Shown piece by piece: positions 37,478 through 49,439 of a DNA stretch of 64,000 nucleotides (the stretch's first letter is position 1; each line of letters starts with the position of its first letter). Below the pieces are notes generated by a model that saw nothing but the letters and a program-made list of their open reading frames with translations, searched no databases and was not told the origin of the DNA. Position numbers and translations under genes: made by a program. Source of the DNA: Acorus gramineus (lineage: Eukaryota > Streptophyta > Magnoliopsida > Acorales > Acoraceae). Location of the stretch: contig CM060849.1 in NCBI GenBank assembly GCA_030737835.1, positions 23,482,074 through 23,546,073 on the forward strand, read 5' to 3'.

Positions 37478-40400
37478 ATGTCCGTCCGATCTCTGCTCCT
37501 CCTCCTCTTCTTCTTCTTCTTCGTCTCTCGTGGTCTATCGCAGCAGAGGCTGAGCTCTTCATCGGAGCTTCTCGCGCTGTATAGACTGCGCGGCTCGCTC
37601 GGCCTCCGCAGCCGCGACTGGCCTCGGAAATCGGACCCCTGCTCGGCCTGGCGCGGCGTCACCTGCCTCGGAGGGCGCGTCGTCTCCCTCGACCTCTCCC
37701 GCCTCCGCCGCACCCGCCTCGGAAAGCTCGACCCCCGCTTCGCCGTCGACGGCCTCGTTAACCTCACCCGCCTCTCCTCCTTCGTCTCCTCCGGCTTCCC
37801 CCTCCCCGGCCCCGTCCCGCCGTCGCTCGGCCCCGCCCTCCCGGCCCTCTCCCGTCTCGTCCTCAACGGCTCCTTCGTCTCGGGATCCCTGCCGCCGTCG
37901 CTCGCCGCCGCGGCCAACCTCACCGTGATCAACCTCTCCCGCAACTCGCTCACCGGCTCGCTGCCTCCGCCGCTCGGCCGGCTCGCGGCGCTGTCTGTGC
38001 TTGACGTTTCGTCGAATTCGCTGTCGGGGCCGGTCCCCGCCGCGGTCGCCGGGCTTGGGGGGCTCACGGTCTTGAACCTTTCGTTGAATGTCCTCTCGGG
38101 GGCGCTGCCCGAGGATCTCGGGCGATCGGCGGACCTCACCATCATCGATTTGGCGAACAATTCTTTCTCCGGAGTTCTCCCGAGCAGGGTCTGGTCGCTG
38201 CCCAGTCTTCGGGTGCTCAATGTCTCGTTCAACAACCTGACGGGGAACCTCTCGAGCCTCGTGTCGAACTCCGCCGCCAACGTGAGCTCTAAAGACGCTG
38301 TCTTGAATGTCGCGTACAATCAGTTCTACGGACCGGTCACCGCCTCGGGCCTCGGTACGGTCTTCGCGAGATTTGGGTCCGTTGATCTCTCCGGGAACTA
38401 CTTCGAAGGGGATGCACCTATCGCTGCCAATGTTTCGATTGGGGGGAATTGCTTCCGCAACGCCTCAAATCAGAGGAGCTTCCAAGACTGCAGCACGTTC
38501 TACGCATCGAAGGGGTTGAAATTTGATGGGGTCCTACCGCCGAATGCGACGAATCCGTCGAATTCAGGCGGTGGACACCATCGCCGACGCCTGGCGTTCA
38601 TCCTGGGTGGCACGATCAGTGGTCTCATGTTCATTCTGGTGGTTGCATTGATCCTGGCCTTTCTATTGAGGAGGCGTGGAACGAGCGGTGGAGGTCAGAG
38701 GGATGTTGGCGGGTCAACCGCTCCATCTGGGTCAGGACCGCCTCCTCCTAATAGTGTTGTTGTGAACTTATCGTTGGTTGGGGAGGCCTTCAAAATAGAG
38801 CAGCTGCTTCGGGCGACGGAGGAGTTCAGTGAGTCCAACCTGATTAAGCACGGGCACTCGGGGGACCTCTTCCGCGGTGTCTTGGAGGGTGGGGCAGTGG
38901 TTGTCATAAAACGGATCGATTTGAGTGTTGTTTCGAAGAAGGATGGGTATTTGGCCGAGTTGGAGCTGTATGGGAAGGCGTCGCACGCTAGGCTAGCCCC
39001 GTTCCTGGGTCATTGTTTGGATGCTGAGAATGAGAAGTTCTTGGTGTACAAGTACATGCCAAATGGAGACTTGTCGAATGCATTGTTTAGGAAGACTAGT
39101 GAGGAGGATGAGGGGTTGCAGTCTTTGGATTGGATCACACGGTTGAAGATTGCGACAGGGGCTGCTGAAGCTCTGTGTTATCTGCACCATGAGTGCAATC
39201 CGCCACTTGTTCACAGGTACTTATTTGACTTGCTTAGTTGTTGCTTTTTTATTGAAATCTTCATTTTGACCTCTATGACTAGTGTTGGGTTGTTTTTATT
39301 GGGAGGGTTCCATGGGAACCACCATCAAAATGAAATTGGATGTCTATAGTGATTGATAATATTTGGCCTTGCATTTGCATAAATATGAAATAGGATCCTC
39401 GAAGATTGATGGTCAAACCTAAGTCTAGCATGTCACTGACAACAAATATCCACCTGAATTTTATCTCTGCTTGCATGCATACCTCCTATTCATTTGTCCC
39501 CCTCCATTGCATAATTGCACCGTCCTGTTGGAGGAATGCTTATTATCAGTCCATGGAAGTTCCACTGTACCTGTGGAATGGATTTCTTCCTATGAATAAC
39601 CAAGTTATTTGTACGGAAACAGACTGTGGCACATCTGAGTTTTTCCATGGCCTCACGTGGTCATGATGCTGTGCTATAGTTAAGCAGATTGCAACGCTCA
39701 CTCCACTATTTCTCATTAAATAGCAGGACTAAACAAAAAATCCTCAATTTTTTTTATTATCATTCTTGAACTGTTGAATTTTCGATCATGTGAGTGTAGA
39801 CCTGTTGACCATGGATGGGCAAACCTTCTTTCCATGTGCATATATTGTAAATGGATCAGTGTGGTGGTGCATAACAAGAATAGGATCTCTTTTCTGAAAG
39901 ATGGAAAGAGGGTTGGTACACCATCTAAAATTTATTCCCTGATAATGCCCCATTCAAAAAGAGGTTGCCTGCTGCTATTTTATCATATCAAACTTAATAA
40001 GACATTAAATATTTTAAGCAGAAAGTATAATATCTGGATTGCTGTATTGCTTTCCATGTCATATTTCTAGCCAATAAAAAGAACTTGACTTAATTATAAA
40101 TATTGCAATTATATATTGTCTTGTTGCAATGAGATAAAGCCAGCCTGTTTGTTTGATTTGCTGAAGTTCAAATGTTATGGCTGTAGGGACATACAGGCAA
40201 GCAGTATACTTCTTGATGATAAATTTGAAGTTCGACTTGGAAGCTTAAGTGAGGCATGCGCTCAAGAAGGGGAAAATCATTCAAATGTCATCACTAGGTT
40301 TCTGAGGTTGTCACAGTAAGTAATGTACTTGATATCTTTCATCTGCATGCTTTTTAATCATAGTTCACCCTCATCTGTAATCCATTCTTCAACCTGTTTT

Positions 40401-43272
40401 TTTTTTTCTTTAATAAATATTTTGCTTATAAAGAGGGGTACAGTGCTTGTGGCTTTAAGCACTTATTATTGCTTTATATATAATTAGAACAATGGTCATC
40501 CGAGATAAATGATCTCAAAAGCATTATTATTCGGCAACTTTAGCTTATTAATTTTCCCATGCAAGTAATTAACATTTTCTCTTAAACAACTGGAAATTTT
40601 TTGATGCATGTAAATCAATAATCACCAATATCATCAGCACGGACAAACCTCTTCAGCTAGTTTAGCCTTTTCACAGGTAGTGTAGATTTTTATTTGGACT
40701 TCCGAAAGAGAACCATTCAATGCTTATAAAAATAAATTACTTTTTTTTAATAAAATAAAGATGGGCTCTTATTTAACTCTTTGGACCTCTGTTGACAAGC
40801 TCCGAGCCTCTTAGGAAGTTAGGATCAAGGTATTCAGTGCATAGCCATTAGTGTGCGTAATGACAGATCATTTGCTTGATTTTCAAGGTGCAGCGTTAAA
40901 AAGTACCATGATGTATGACTGAAGATAAATGTTTAATGATAACCTGAGTAGATATATCATAGACCTCCATTTGATTTCCAAGACATAGAAGAACATATGC
41001 CTCTTACTATATTTTTCGACGGCGATATTGAAGAATTGAAAAAAAAAAAAAGAATTTGGCTCAGGATCTTTTGGGTATAATATCTGTAAAGTAAAATTTT
41101 ACTTTGAAAATCAGTTCACAATCTGAGACTTCCCTTTGAGAAAATGCTTAATAGCCATCCTGGACAAATCCCTGGTGAGCCTTCAAGAAGAGACCTTAGG
41201 CTTAGGATTATGAAAGCGGCCATATGAAGCTCATACTATGATAACCAAAGTGAAACCATGTCAAGCTGGGATGTCTCAGTCATGTTTATTGACTGTCATT
41301 CATGCTTCACAATTTAATTCTGATGTCCCACTTCTTAAATAAACCGAAATCCCAAATCATATATTTGGGAAATGGTCCATCAACGTTCCTGTTGACCTGA
41401 GCATAAATTAGTAGGGAATGTACCTACAGTTGGTGCATTTATATGAGTAGGTAATGACCCTGAGAAGTCTGAGTGCTAGCACTGTACTGATCTCTTACTA
41501 CCTTCCCATCCACATCATCCTCACATGGAGAAGATTCCTGTGGTGATCTGGAACAGATGGGACTAACATGTAAGTTTTTCAAGATAAGATTAACTGTTAC
41601 TATTAATCAGTACAAAAGTCTAAAAGGTACTGCATAATATCTTTTGAAAGAAACAAGTAGGCCATGGATCCTCGCAAAAGAAAAATGGCTTTAAAATGAA
41701 AACAATTCAGGCATGTTGTGAGAGTTCTGTGCATTCTTCCACTGTCCCACCCACTTGAAGGCTGAGTTATGCACTAAGAACTGTCTATTTAATTAGAGTA
41801 TGAAGTTTTCAAATATCCATTTTCTATTTTGGTTCATGCCTTGTGTACTGACCGAAGAGGGAATTCGTCTTTTTCCAGGACATATAACAATTGTCCAGGT
41901 TGGGAGAGGGACTAAACATTTAGGTGGACTTTAATTTTCTCTTAACTAAGTAATAGGAAATCTGTCTCGGATTTTAATGAAAGCTTTTGTGTGCAGTAAT
42001 TCTATTAATCAGTTATGGCATCTTTCAGATCCCATCAAGGATACTAGTCTAGGAAATGAATAATACCCTGCTAAACAATTTGAGCAGTGTGATTTCTTCT
42101 AACCTATCTTTAATGGATGTCAGTTCTTTCCAGTTAGAATCATCGATGAAATAGAGAATGACATCCTTGGGGAAGATATGAAGATTTTGAATTTACCTGT
42201 CACGCATTTTATATCAACAACGCTCATCATTAATTTGTTATTCCTGGTATATATGCTACCGAAACTTCCATATTTCTTGCAATTGTTTGGATCCTTTATA
42301 CCATGATACAGTTGAGAATGCTTGGGAAGTAGTAATTTTTTTAATATGTTGCATCATGCAATCTTTTATTTCCTGATATATCTTCAGTCCTGTCTCATTT
42401 TTAAAATGAGCATGCTGCATCACTTGTTACCTCGTCCAAGCTGTAAATTTCTAGCTATTAAAAATATATTTTTTTCCGATGAGTTTTGTTGATCATACAT
42501 GTTTTAATACTATCCTTTGTTCATTGACAACTTGCAGGACGGCAGAACCAAGTATTTCGGGTACGTATTTCATTTATGAAAACCATTTCAAACATTATGG
42601 TTTTCTTCGTTAAATTTTTACTCAGCCTCGTATTCATTACAAAGCTCACTATTTCATTCTGATTGGTAAAAATCAACAGGCGCTTCAACCACTTCATGCG
42701 CATACGATGTCTACTGCCTGGGGAAGGTGTTGCTTGAGCTGGTGACCGGAAAACTTGGCATCAGCGCATCCAATGATACCAGCACAAATGAATGGTTGGA
42801 TCAAGTGCTGTCTTGCATCAACATCTACGACAAAGATCTAGTAACAAAGATCCTCGACCCATCCCTCATCGTGGATGAAGACCTCTTGGAGGAAGTTTGG
42901 GCGATGGCGATCGTTGCCAAGTCCTGCCTCAATCCAAGGCAAGCGAAGAGGCCCCTCATGAGGCACATTTTGAAGGCTCTCGAGAACCCCCTTAAGGTGG
43001 TGAGGGAGGAAAACTCGGGCTCTGCACGACTCAGGACGACCTCATCAAGAGGTTCATGGAATGCCGCACTCTTTGGGAGCTGGCGCCACAGCTCATCGGA
43101 CATTGTCTCAGTATATGCTCACCCAAGGGAAGGTAGCAGTTTAAAGCAGTCAGGGACTGCTGGTTCGCAAGGGAGCGGACAAGGAGCGGATGTTTCATCG
43201 AATTCCCACAAGAGACCCTCTAAAGAAGTCTTTCCTGAACCATCGTTGGTCTCGCGTGATGTAGAAGAGTGA
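37478..43272 (+). CDS. LRR receptor-like kinase, predicted pseudokinase (At2g16250-like), 5 exons
   Basis: Exons 37478-39216, 40187-40315, 42538-42560 (23 nt) and 42680-43272 join by GT-AG in phases 2, 2 and 1 to 827 residues without a stop; counting a possible leader exon is not needed. Order: signal peptide (1-23, Leu/Phe-rich), LRR N-cap (DWPRKSDPCSAWRGVTC), about eight leucine-rich repeats (such as LTVINLSRNSLTGSLPPPLG), a transmembrane helix (about 388-412, FILGGTISGLMFILVVALIL), then the kinase fold. The Gly loop is lost (IKHGHSGDLFRG). The VAIK lysine is kept (VVVIKRI). HRD is kept as HRDIQASS, with the usual catalytic Lys changed to Gln, and DFG is replaced by RLGSLSE. So it is probably catalytically dead and acts as a plasma-membrane co-receptor or scaffold. 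The 5' exon is very GC-rich, falling downstream. Intron 2 is 2.2 kb. Confidence 0.9.
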
Positions 43273-43786
43273 GATCGTTTTCTTCATTTTTATGATTCTT
43301 TTGGTAGCAACACGGTGAGCTCCTTGGACAGAATGGACTGGAATGTGAAGGAGCTGAGCTACTGATTCTTGCATTGAACGCGCTTCATGAATAGGATTGA
43401 ATTGTGTTCTCTATTGGTTTTTGTTATGAGAATTATTTGGATTGGAGGCTATTTATGGTGCAAAGAAGAGGCTTTTGGGGGGGGGGGGGAGAGCAACTCA
43501 GAGTGTATTGTAAGAAGGGTGATATTTTTTTTGTTTTTAGTTCTCACTGCATGCAGTCTTGTTTTTCTAATTTGTACAACAAGCTGCATCTCTTTTTTTT
43601 TTTTATTTACTGTGTAATTGATTTAAATTGGTCTTTGGTTATTTGTAAAGTGGATATTCTTGGGGTTCTATCTGATTTTTGTTTTTGAACCGTTTTCAAT
43701 CTTTGCAAACACAGGAGATGAACAGAATCCCAAAAGAAAAAAAGAGAAAAAAAATAAAGAACGTTTTGTTGTGATTTGAAATACAG
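43273..43786 (+). other. 3' flank of the LRR kinase gene
   Basis: Probable 3' untranslated region. It contains a run of about 13 G at 43477-43489 and T-runs. No separate gene. Confidence 0.5.
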
Positions 43787-43858
43787 AGGTCCCACCGAGA
43801 TTTGAACTCGGGTTACTGGATTCAGAGTCCAATGTCCTGACCACTAGACCATGGGACC
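43787..43858 (-). tRNA. tRNA-Gln (anticodon CUG)
   Basis: Minus-strand 72 nt. The acceptor stem GGTCCCA pairs with TGGGACC. The D-arm has GGTCTAGTGGTCAGGAC (box A), the anticodon loop is CTCTGAA with CTG in the middle, and the T-arm is CCGAGTTCAAATCTCGG (box B GGTTC-type variant GAGTTCAAATC). The discriminator is T; CCA is not encoded, as usual for nuclear genes. A T8 run 33 nt downstream on the same strand (43754-43747) is a likely RNA polymerase III terminator. Confidence 0.95.
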
Positions 43859-46200
43859 GCTGCTGTTGTCTCAATATTTATTAATTTATTTTACAATATA
43901 ATAGATCCCAATGACTAAAGAATTTTGGACTAACATGATTTTGAACCTGATTAGGCTAGCCATTTATAATATCAATGTTCAAATAAAATTTCATGTTTCT
44001 GTGAGTTTAATGTTATGTGAAATTACTCACGTAATTTATACATTTCACATGCAATTTTTGAATCTAACAGACCCAAAAAATTTGAATTTACAGGCAGGGA
44101 TTATTAAATAATTCAATTTGAAGTGTCATTTTTGTGTTATCCGGATTAAATTCATTTCAATTACTTAACATTTTTTTTTAATAGTACATGTCTAATAATT
44201 TTGTTATAAAAGACTCTAATTGACTATAAAGTCTTTAACTGACATACAGTGAAGAAAAGCAGTAAAGCACAAAGAGAAAGGAGTGGACCATCATTATCTA
44301 AACTAGTTAGAAGGCTATTATAATCACTGTTTTTTCAATTATTTGTTTGCAGGACATGAAATAAGGTCTCTTTAAGAGTATGTGTTCCATTTAAACCACA
44401 CAGACAATCCGTATAAGGAACAAAGAAATTGAATTCACTTAAATTCGATTTTAATGTCAGATAAATTTTCAACTATTACTCACAGATTCAACCTGTCGAT
44501 ATACTTGAATAAATACTCAATTCGACATATGATGTCATATGTGAAAATCCTTTGGACGTTTGTCAACACATTAAGTGTGATCAGCAAGTGGCGGAACCGG
44601 GAATTAGAGCAAGGGAGGACCAGAAGACCAAGATATTTAAAGGGAAAAATCTTAAAATTTTATTATTCAATTCCCATAAAAAAAAATATACAAGGATATC
44701 ATTTAAACTTATATTTTGATAAGAGGTTTTAAGAATGTTGTTATACATAGCTTTTTTTCATCTCCAATTCCAGTGTTATATGTGTCGATAGAAAATCATT
44801 GGGGCATATACTCACATTAAACTAGATATATGTTTCGATAGACATTTTTTATATTTTCTATAAATGCATGTATGCAATTCATTAGAGTATATACTTCATT
44901 TTTTATAAAATTATGTATCTCAATATATAAAGTATACTATTTTAAAAAAAATTCAAAACATGTAAATTAAAACTGAGACTGAAAAAAGAACTGGATATAA
45001 CATTATACTTAAAAAATAATGACATAAATAGTTTTCCGATCCGTATCCATCCGATTGACAGGTTTACATGCAATAGTCATTTTTGGGAAAAATCTATTTT
45101 ACAATCATAAGTATACATCGAAATTTTTTTTCTAACGAGCTATTGATCACCTCAATCAAAATTATATTTGAAAATTTATGAATTTTTAAAGAATTTTGAG
45201 AATAACTTAATTCTTGGTTTTTTTTTTTTTTTGTATACATACCTTAAAAAATCACATTATTCAAAAAGGTTTAAATTATACTTGAACATAATTCTATTTA
45301 TCTATTCAAGTCATATTGTTAGTTTGAGAGTTTTAAATGGGGCATTTTTACAATATAGGATTGGTTGATGAGTATATATACAATAAACTCATTTTCAGTT
45401 GTAACATATCTCTTTTATGTATAATTTTATAAAAGATTTATTTAATCATTATTAAAAAATTTATCATATTATTTATGTGCATATTACATTGTATATTATA
45501 TTGCTTATAAAAGAATTGAAAAAAATTAAAAAGGTATTAAATGTGTGCAGCTTTTTCAATATATTTTTTATATTTACACGCACATCATGCATGGAAAAAG
45601 ACTAGTTACTATACTAGTGGAATAAATGATTTTTTGTTTGGTTGTGTTTTTAGTTATTCTAATTAGGAAACATAACGATGAAGTTTTTTTGTTGTTTGAT
45701 CAATCATGAATAAGTTGTGAATAAAATGTGAATAAAAATTTATAAAATGTAAAAAAATGATATGACTTGTGGACCCCTTGATTTATAAGAGATGGTAACA
45801 ATTGATTTGATAACGAGTTTCACTTTTTCTATTACCTAAAATATTTTAATACCAAGAAGAGGTGAAATTGCTAGTTTGCTACACTATCTAATTCCATCTT
45901 ATAACAACTATCCAAGCAGGTTTTTTTTACTTTATTTTAGCCTATTCCAATCATTCCATCACTAACCTATAAGTGTTAAAAAAATATTTTGAAAAAAATT
46001 ATTCTCAGGAATACAAATTTTCTAACCAGTATATATTACATTAATGACTGATCAGTCAAAGATACGGAGTTGAAAAAAAAAAAACCGTATAAGTGCTCAA
46101 AAAATGTTTTTTTTTTTTTAAAAATCTGTATTCGACTATGGAGGAGGGCAAATTAGGAAAAAAATTCTAACGGTTGGAAACATTAATAATAGATAGATGA
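43859..46200. other. AT-rich spacer with MITE copies
   Basis: No host gene. 44583-44640 carries a GGCGGAACCGGGAATTA repeat end. 44728-45010 is a worn GATACACG-family MITE. 45030-45065 has a CCGATCCGTATCCATCCGAT scrap like that at 63585. 45600-45960 is a reverse-oriented relative of the MITEs at 31459-32341. Confidence 0.45.
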
Positions 46201-46416
46201 TCTGTCAATTATTTGATTTGGGGTGTGTTTCATTAAAACCCAAAACTTCATTACGAAGTAACCGATTTGGCGAGATTATTATTTCAACGGTCAAAAATCC
46301 TCCATCATATAAGATGCCTCGGATACGAGAAACCCCATTCGACTCTCTCTCTCTTCTTCTGCCCAAAATCGACGATCCCAACCCCACAAAACCCTAACCC
46401 TTGTTTTAACACCCCG

Positions 46417-48331
46417 ATGAGCACATCCTCCATCGACTCCGTCAATGTCGACGACCTCTCGCGGTGGATGGCAGACCAGGACCGCCGCATCATCGGCTCT
46501 ATCCCTAATGTGGTGATCGAGATGGTGACATCTCTCTCTCTTGTCTCTCTTGAGGATCTCATGCAACTCGAGGTGGTGGTTGTCAACTTGAGGTTGTTTC
46601 CTTTCTCTTCCTTGCTTTATTTCCTTATGTAGTTTCATTGTTGCATCTGGTTCCGAAGTCACGCTTGTGTTTCTTGCTTGTTGAGGTGCCAGTGATGATG
46701 CTTGGTCGGATGGGATCATGCGGGGAAGCTTGAGTAGCATTTGTTTTCTACTTTTTTTATTGAACATTGTTTATTTGTGTTTTTTTGTGTGTCCTGGTGA
46801 ATTTAAAAATTTTTGTTTTATCTTTTTCATTATGATGATCATTTCTAAGTGTTAAAACCCTGTTTTTGTTACTTATCTGGTTTAAGTTTTAGGGTAATAT
46901 TTGATAGGCATTTAACATTTATAGTTGAAGGAACTGTTATGTCAACTCATTGGAGGCAACATAGGTGTAAATCAGATAAGTGATATGACTTGTTGTTCGG
47001 TACTTGGTAATTGAATTTTATTTATTTTGTGTTTGTTTTCTTGGTGTTTTTCAAATATTGGTTTATGTGTCTTGTTATTAGGATGATCATAAGTAATAAA
47101 ACATATTTTGGAAAATCTTTGGTAGGTAACATTTAGGGTCAAAGCAATATCTTCTTCAACCCCAATCACCTGTTCCTCAAGCACGGAAACATGTAACTCG
47201 CTCATTGGACCACTGGCTGCAGCGAGTCCCTTACCTCCCTACCCCATAATAAGAAAATGAACAACATCCAATATGGATGTCATTAAGTTTTATGCAAGCT
47301 GTCCAGCAAATGGTTTACTTCATTTCTGATTGTTTACAGAGTACTGCAGATGTTGCTACTTCTGAAACGAGGAGTGTGCCGCTGACATCAGCTGCTCCCC
47401 ATTCCGCATCTTTCCCTGCTCAGACATACAATGTAGCTTCTCTTTCTGGGATCCCTGGCCCACCTGGTATAGCTTTATCTATACCATTGCCTTTTATGAA
47501 TGCAGTCCGTCCAGCGGCAATGAATTTTTCTTCTGCACCTCCAAGGCCCACCTTTCAATCTGTTGTTTCTAGCCACACAAAGCCATTGCAGTTGGTGTTG
47601 CACCCAATTTTTTCAGATGATTTATTATCCACCTTATCCATCTTTTGCTGCTATGCCTTTACCACCTCAGACACTTTGTTTGCCTCCCAGTCAGGTCAGT
47701 GGTTTTCAGCACCCAGCCCTTTCCCAGTACCACTGCATGGTGGATACAGTGGACCTCTTCCGTCCATGCCTATTCCTGAACCACAGTCTCCCGGTGTTTC
47801 CTTTGTGGTACAACTTCATGAAAACTCATCGGCCATGGCTGCTTCCTTCAGCCAGGAGGCTTCTTCAAGGTACAGTCACCTCCTCCAGGTATTGGTGAGA
47901 TTGATACGTTGATTCATATCTCAACCATCAGCATTGTTTCCTAAAATGACTATGTTGCCTATTTGCCTCAGCAGATTATGCTAAAGGAAGCCAAGAAAAT
48001 AATTAGCATGGGTGATAAAATCCACCGCTGCATGGTGGATACAGTGGACCTCTTCCATCCATGCCTATTCCTGAACCACAGTCTCCTGGTGTTTCCTTTG
48101 TGGTACAACCTCATGAAAACTCATCGGCCATGGCTGCTTCCTTCAGCCAGGAGGCTTCTTCAAGGTACAGTCACCTCCTCCAGGTATTGGTGAGATTGAT
48201 ATGTTGATTCATATCTCAACCATCAACATTGTTTCCTAAAATGACTATGTTGCCTATTTTTGCCTCAGCAGATTATGCTAAAGGAAGCCAAGAAAATAAT
48301 TAGCATGGGTGATAAAATCTCGAAAAAGTAG
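46417..48331 (+). pseudogene. Unrecognised Pro-rich protein gene, apparently broken
   Basis: A clean first exon runs 46417-46592 (MSTSSIDSVNVDDLSRWMAD ... VVVVNL) to an AG|GT donor, with a telo-box-like AAACCCTAACCC just upstream of the ATG. A possible second exon starts near 46698 (SDDAWSDGIMRGSLS). Further on are PQARKHVTRSLDHWLQRVPY (47160-47250) ending in a stop, and an Ala/Pro-rich frame (47340-47600). Then, in another frame, comes YYPPYPSFAAMPLPPQ, and after one more change GGYSGPLPSMPIPEPQSPGV. The last exon-like piece is QQIMLKEAKKIISMGDKISK (stop 48329-48331). At least two frame changes and a 296-bp internal duplication suggest a dead copy. I do not recognise the family. Confidence 0.45.
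47732..48319 (+). repeat. 296-bp tandem duplication inside the unrecognised gene
   Basis: 47732-48022 is repeated at 48028-48319 with few differences (about one per 30 bp by eye). Each copy holds the Pro-rich coding end, an intron-like part and the QQIMLKEAKKIISMGDKI exon. Confidence 0.9.
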
Positions 48332-49439
48332 ATGAAGATGCACGGTAGGCACATAAAAGTGAGATGGGGGCTGTATATTACTAGAATGCTGTCACTGGTG
48401 AATCAATGTATCAAAAACCATCAACTTTTATTGGGGAGGTGTGTGTCATCAGGCTTTAACTTTTTAGTGTAGAAAAAATCCTAGCACTATTTTATTTTAC
48501 TTTATTAATATCTGATTGCTTTGCTGTTGCAGGCGGGCAAAGTAACAAACAGTTCAACCAACTCCAGTTTCTTGGTATGTGTCATAGTTTCCTTAGATTG
48601 CATATGACTGCAAGCTTCATTTTCTCTTCAATATGATTTTCTATCACAATTTTGCCAAATTGATTAGTTCTTGATGTACTAAAAATTGTGAAACTAACAT
48701 TATTTTAATAGGAGCAATATGGGTTCTAATCATTCAAAGAGATCAACTATATATGATCAAAAAGGTAAATATGCAAAAGGAAGTAAAAGAAAAAAAGAAA
48801 TTGAGCAAATGAAGATAGAAGATAAAAGAGGATATCCATCAAGGAAATGGTACAAAACTTGTCACACAGCCTATTTTATGGCTGAGAGAAAACCCAAACA
48901 AAGATTCCTATACTTTTCTATCATGGAGTCATTAAAACATTCAGGGTAACTACAAGTATCTAGATAACCTTGTATCATTGCCCAAGTGCATTTAAATTTT
49001 AGAAAGAAGGTTTATTAACAAAGGAAGCCAACAAGGTAAAATTAGGAGTGTTTTTCCACCTAAAGTTTCTTTTCTATTGGAGAATGATGTTAAGCAAACA
49101 AGCACATGATTTCATGGATAGGCTCAGTAGATCCAAACATAAGAAGAAGTATTGAAGATAAATGAAGAGTTTGGAGCAGCCTAGTTAGCTTTAAATTTTA
49201 GTGTTTCCATTGTTATATGTGTTTTATGTGCTTTTTTAGAATACCCGTGTTTTCTTTTTATTATTATTAAGGAAAAAACATATAACTAATAGGTTCTTAT
49301 AAATCCTTTAATGCTACGATGAAATTGGAATACAAAAGATGATGGGTTCATCTGTTCATCTAAGAGTCTACTGTTCTTTTAGTGTACTCATATTACAATG
49401 TAATGATTGGTCTTCATTCAACAACATGTTTTCCATTGA
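48332..49439. other. Spacer, short unassigned open frame
   Basis: 48719-48949 is open (MGSNHSKRSTIYDQKGKYAK, Lys-rich) right after a TTTTAATAG acceptor-like site, but I see no known domain. A short exon-like piece lies at 48535-48572. Otherwise nothing. Confidence 0.3.

Noticed and set aside
37381-38319. 312-codon open frame opposite the LRR kinase exon
   Set aside because: Antisense shadow of GC-rich coding sequence; Arg/Ser/Thr-rich low-complexity product, and the sense frame has clear LRRs.
46291-46767. 158-codon minus-strand frame over the unrecognised gene's first exon
   Set aside because: Opposite-strand shadow; the plus-strand frame has a telo-box leader and a donor site.
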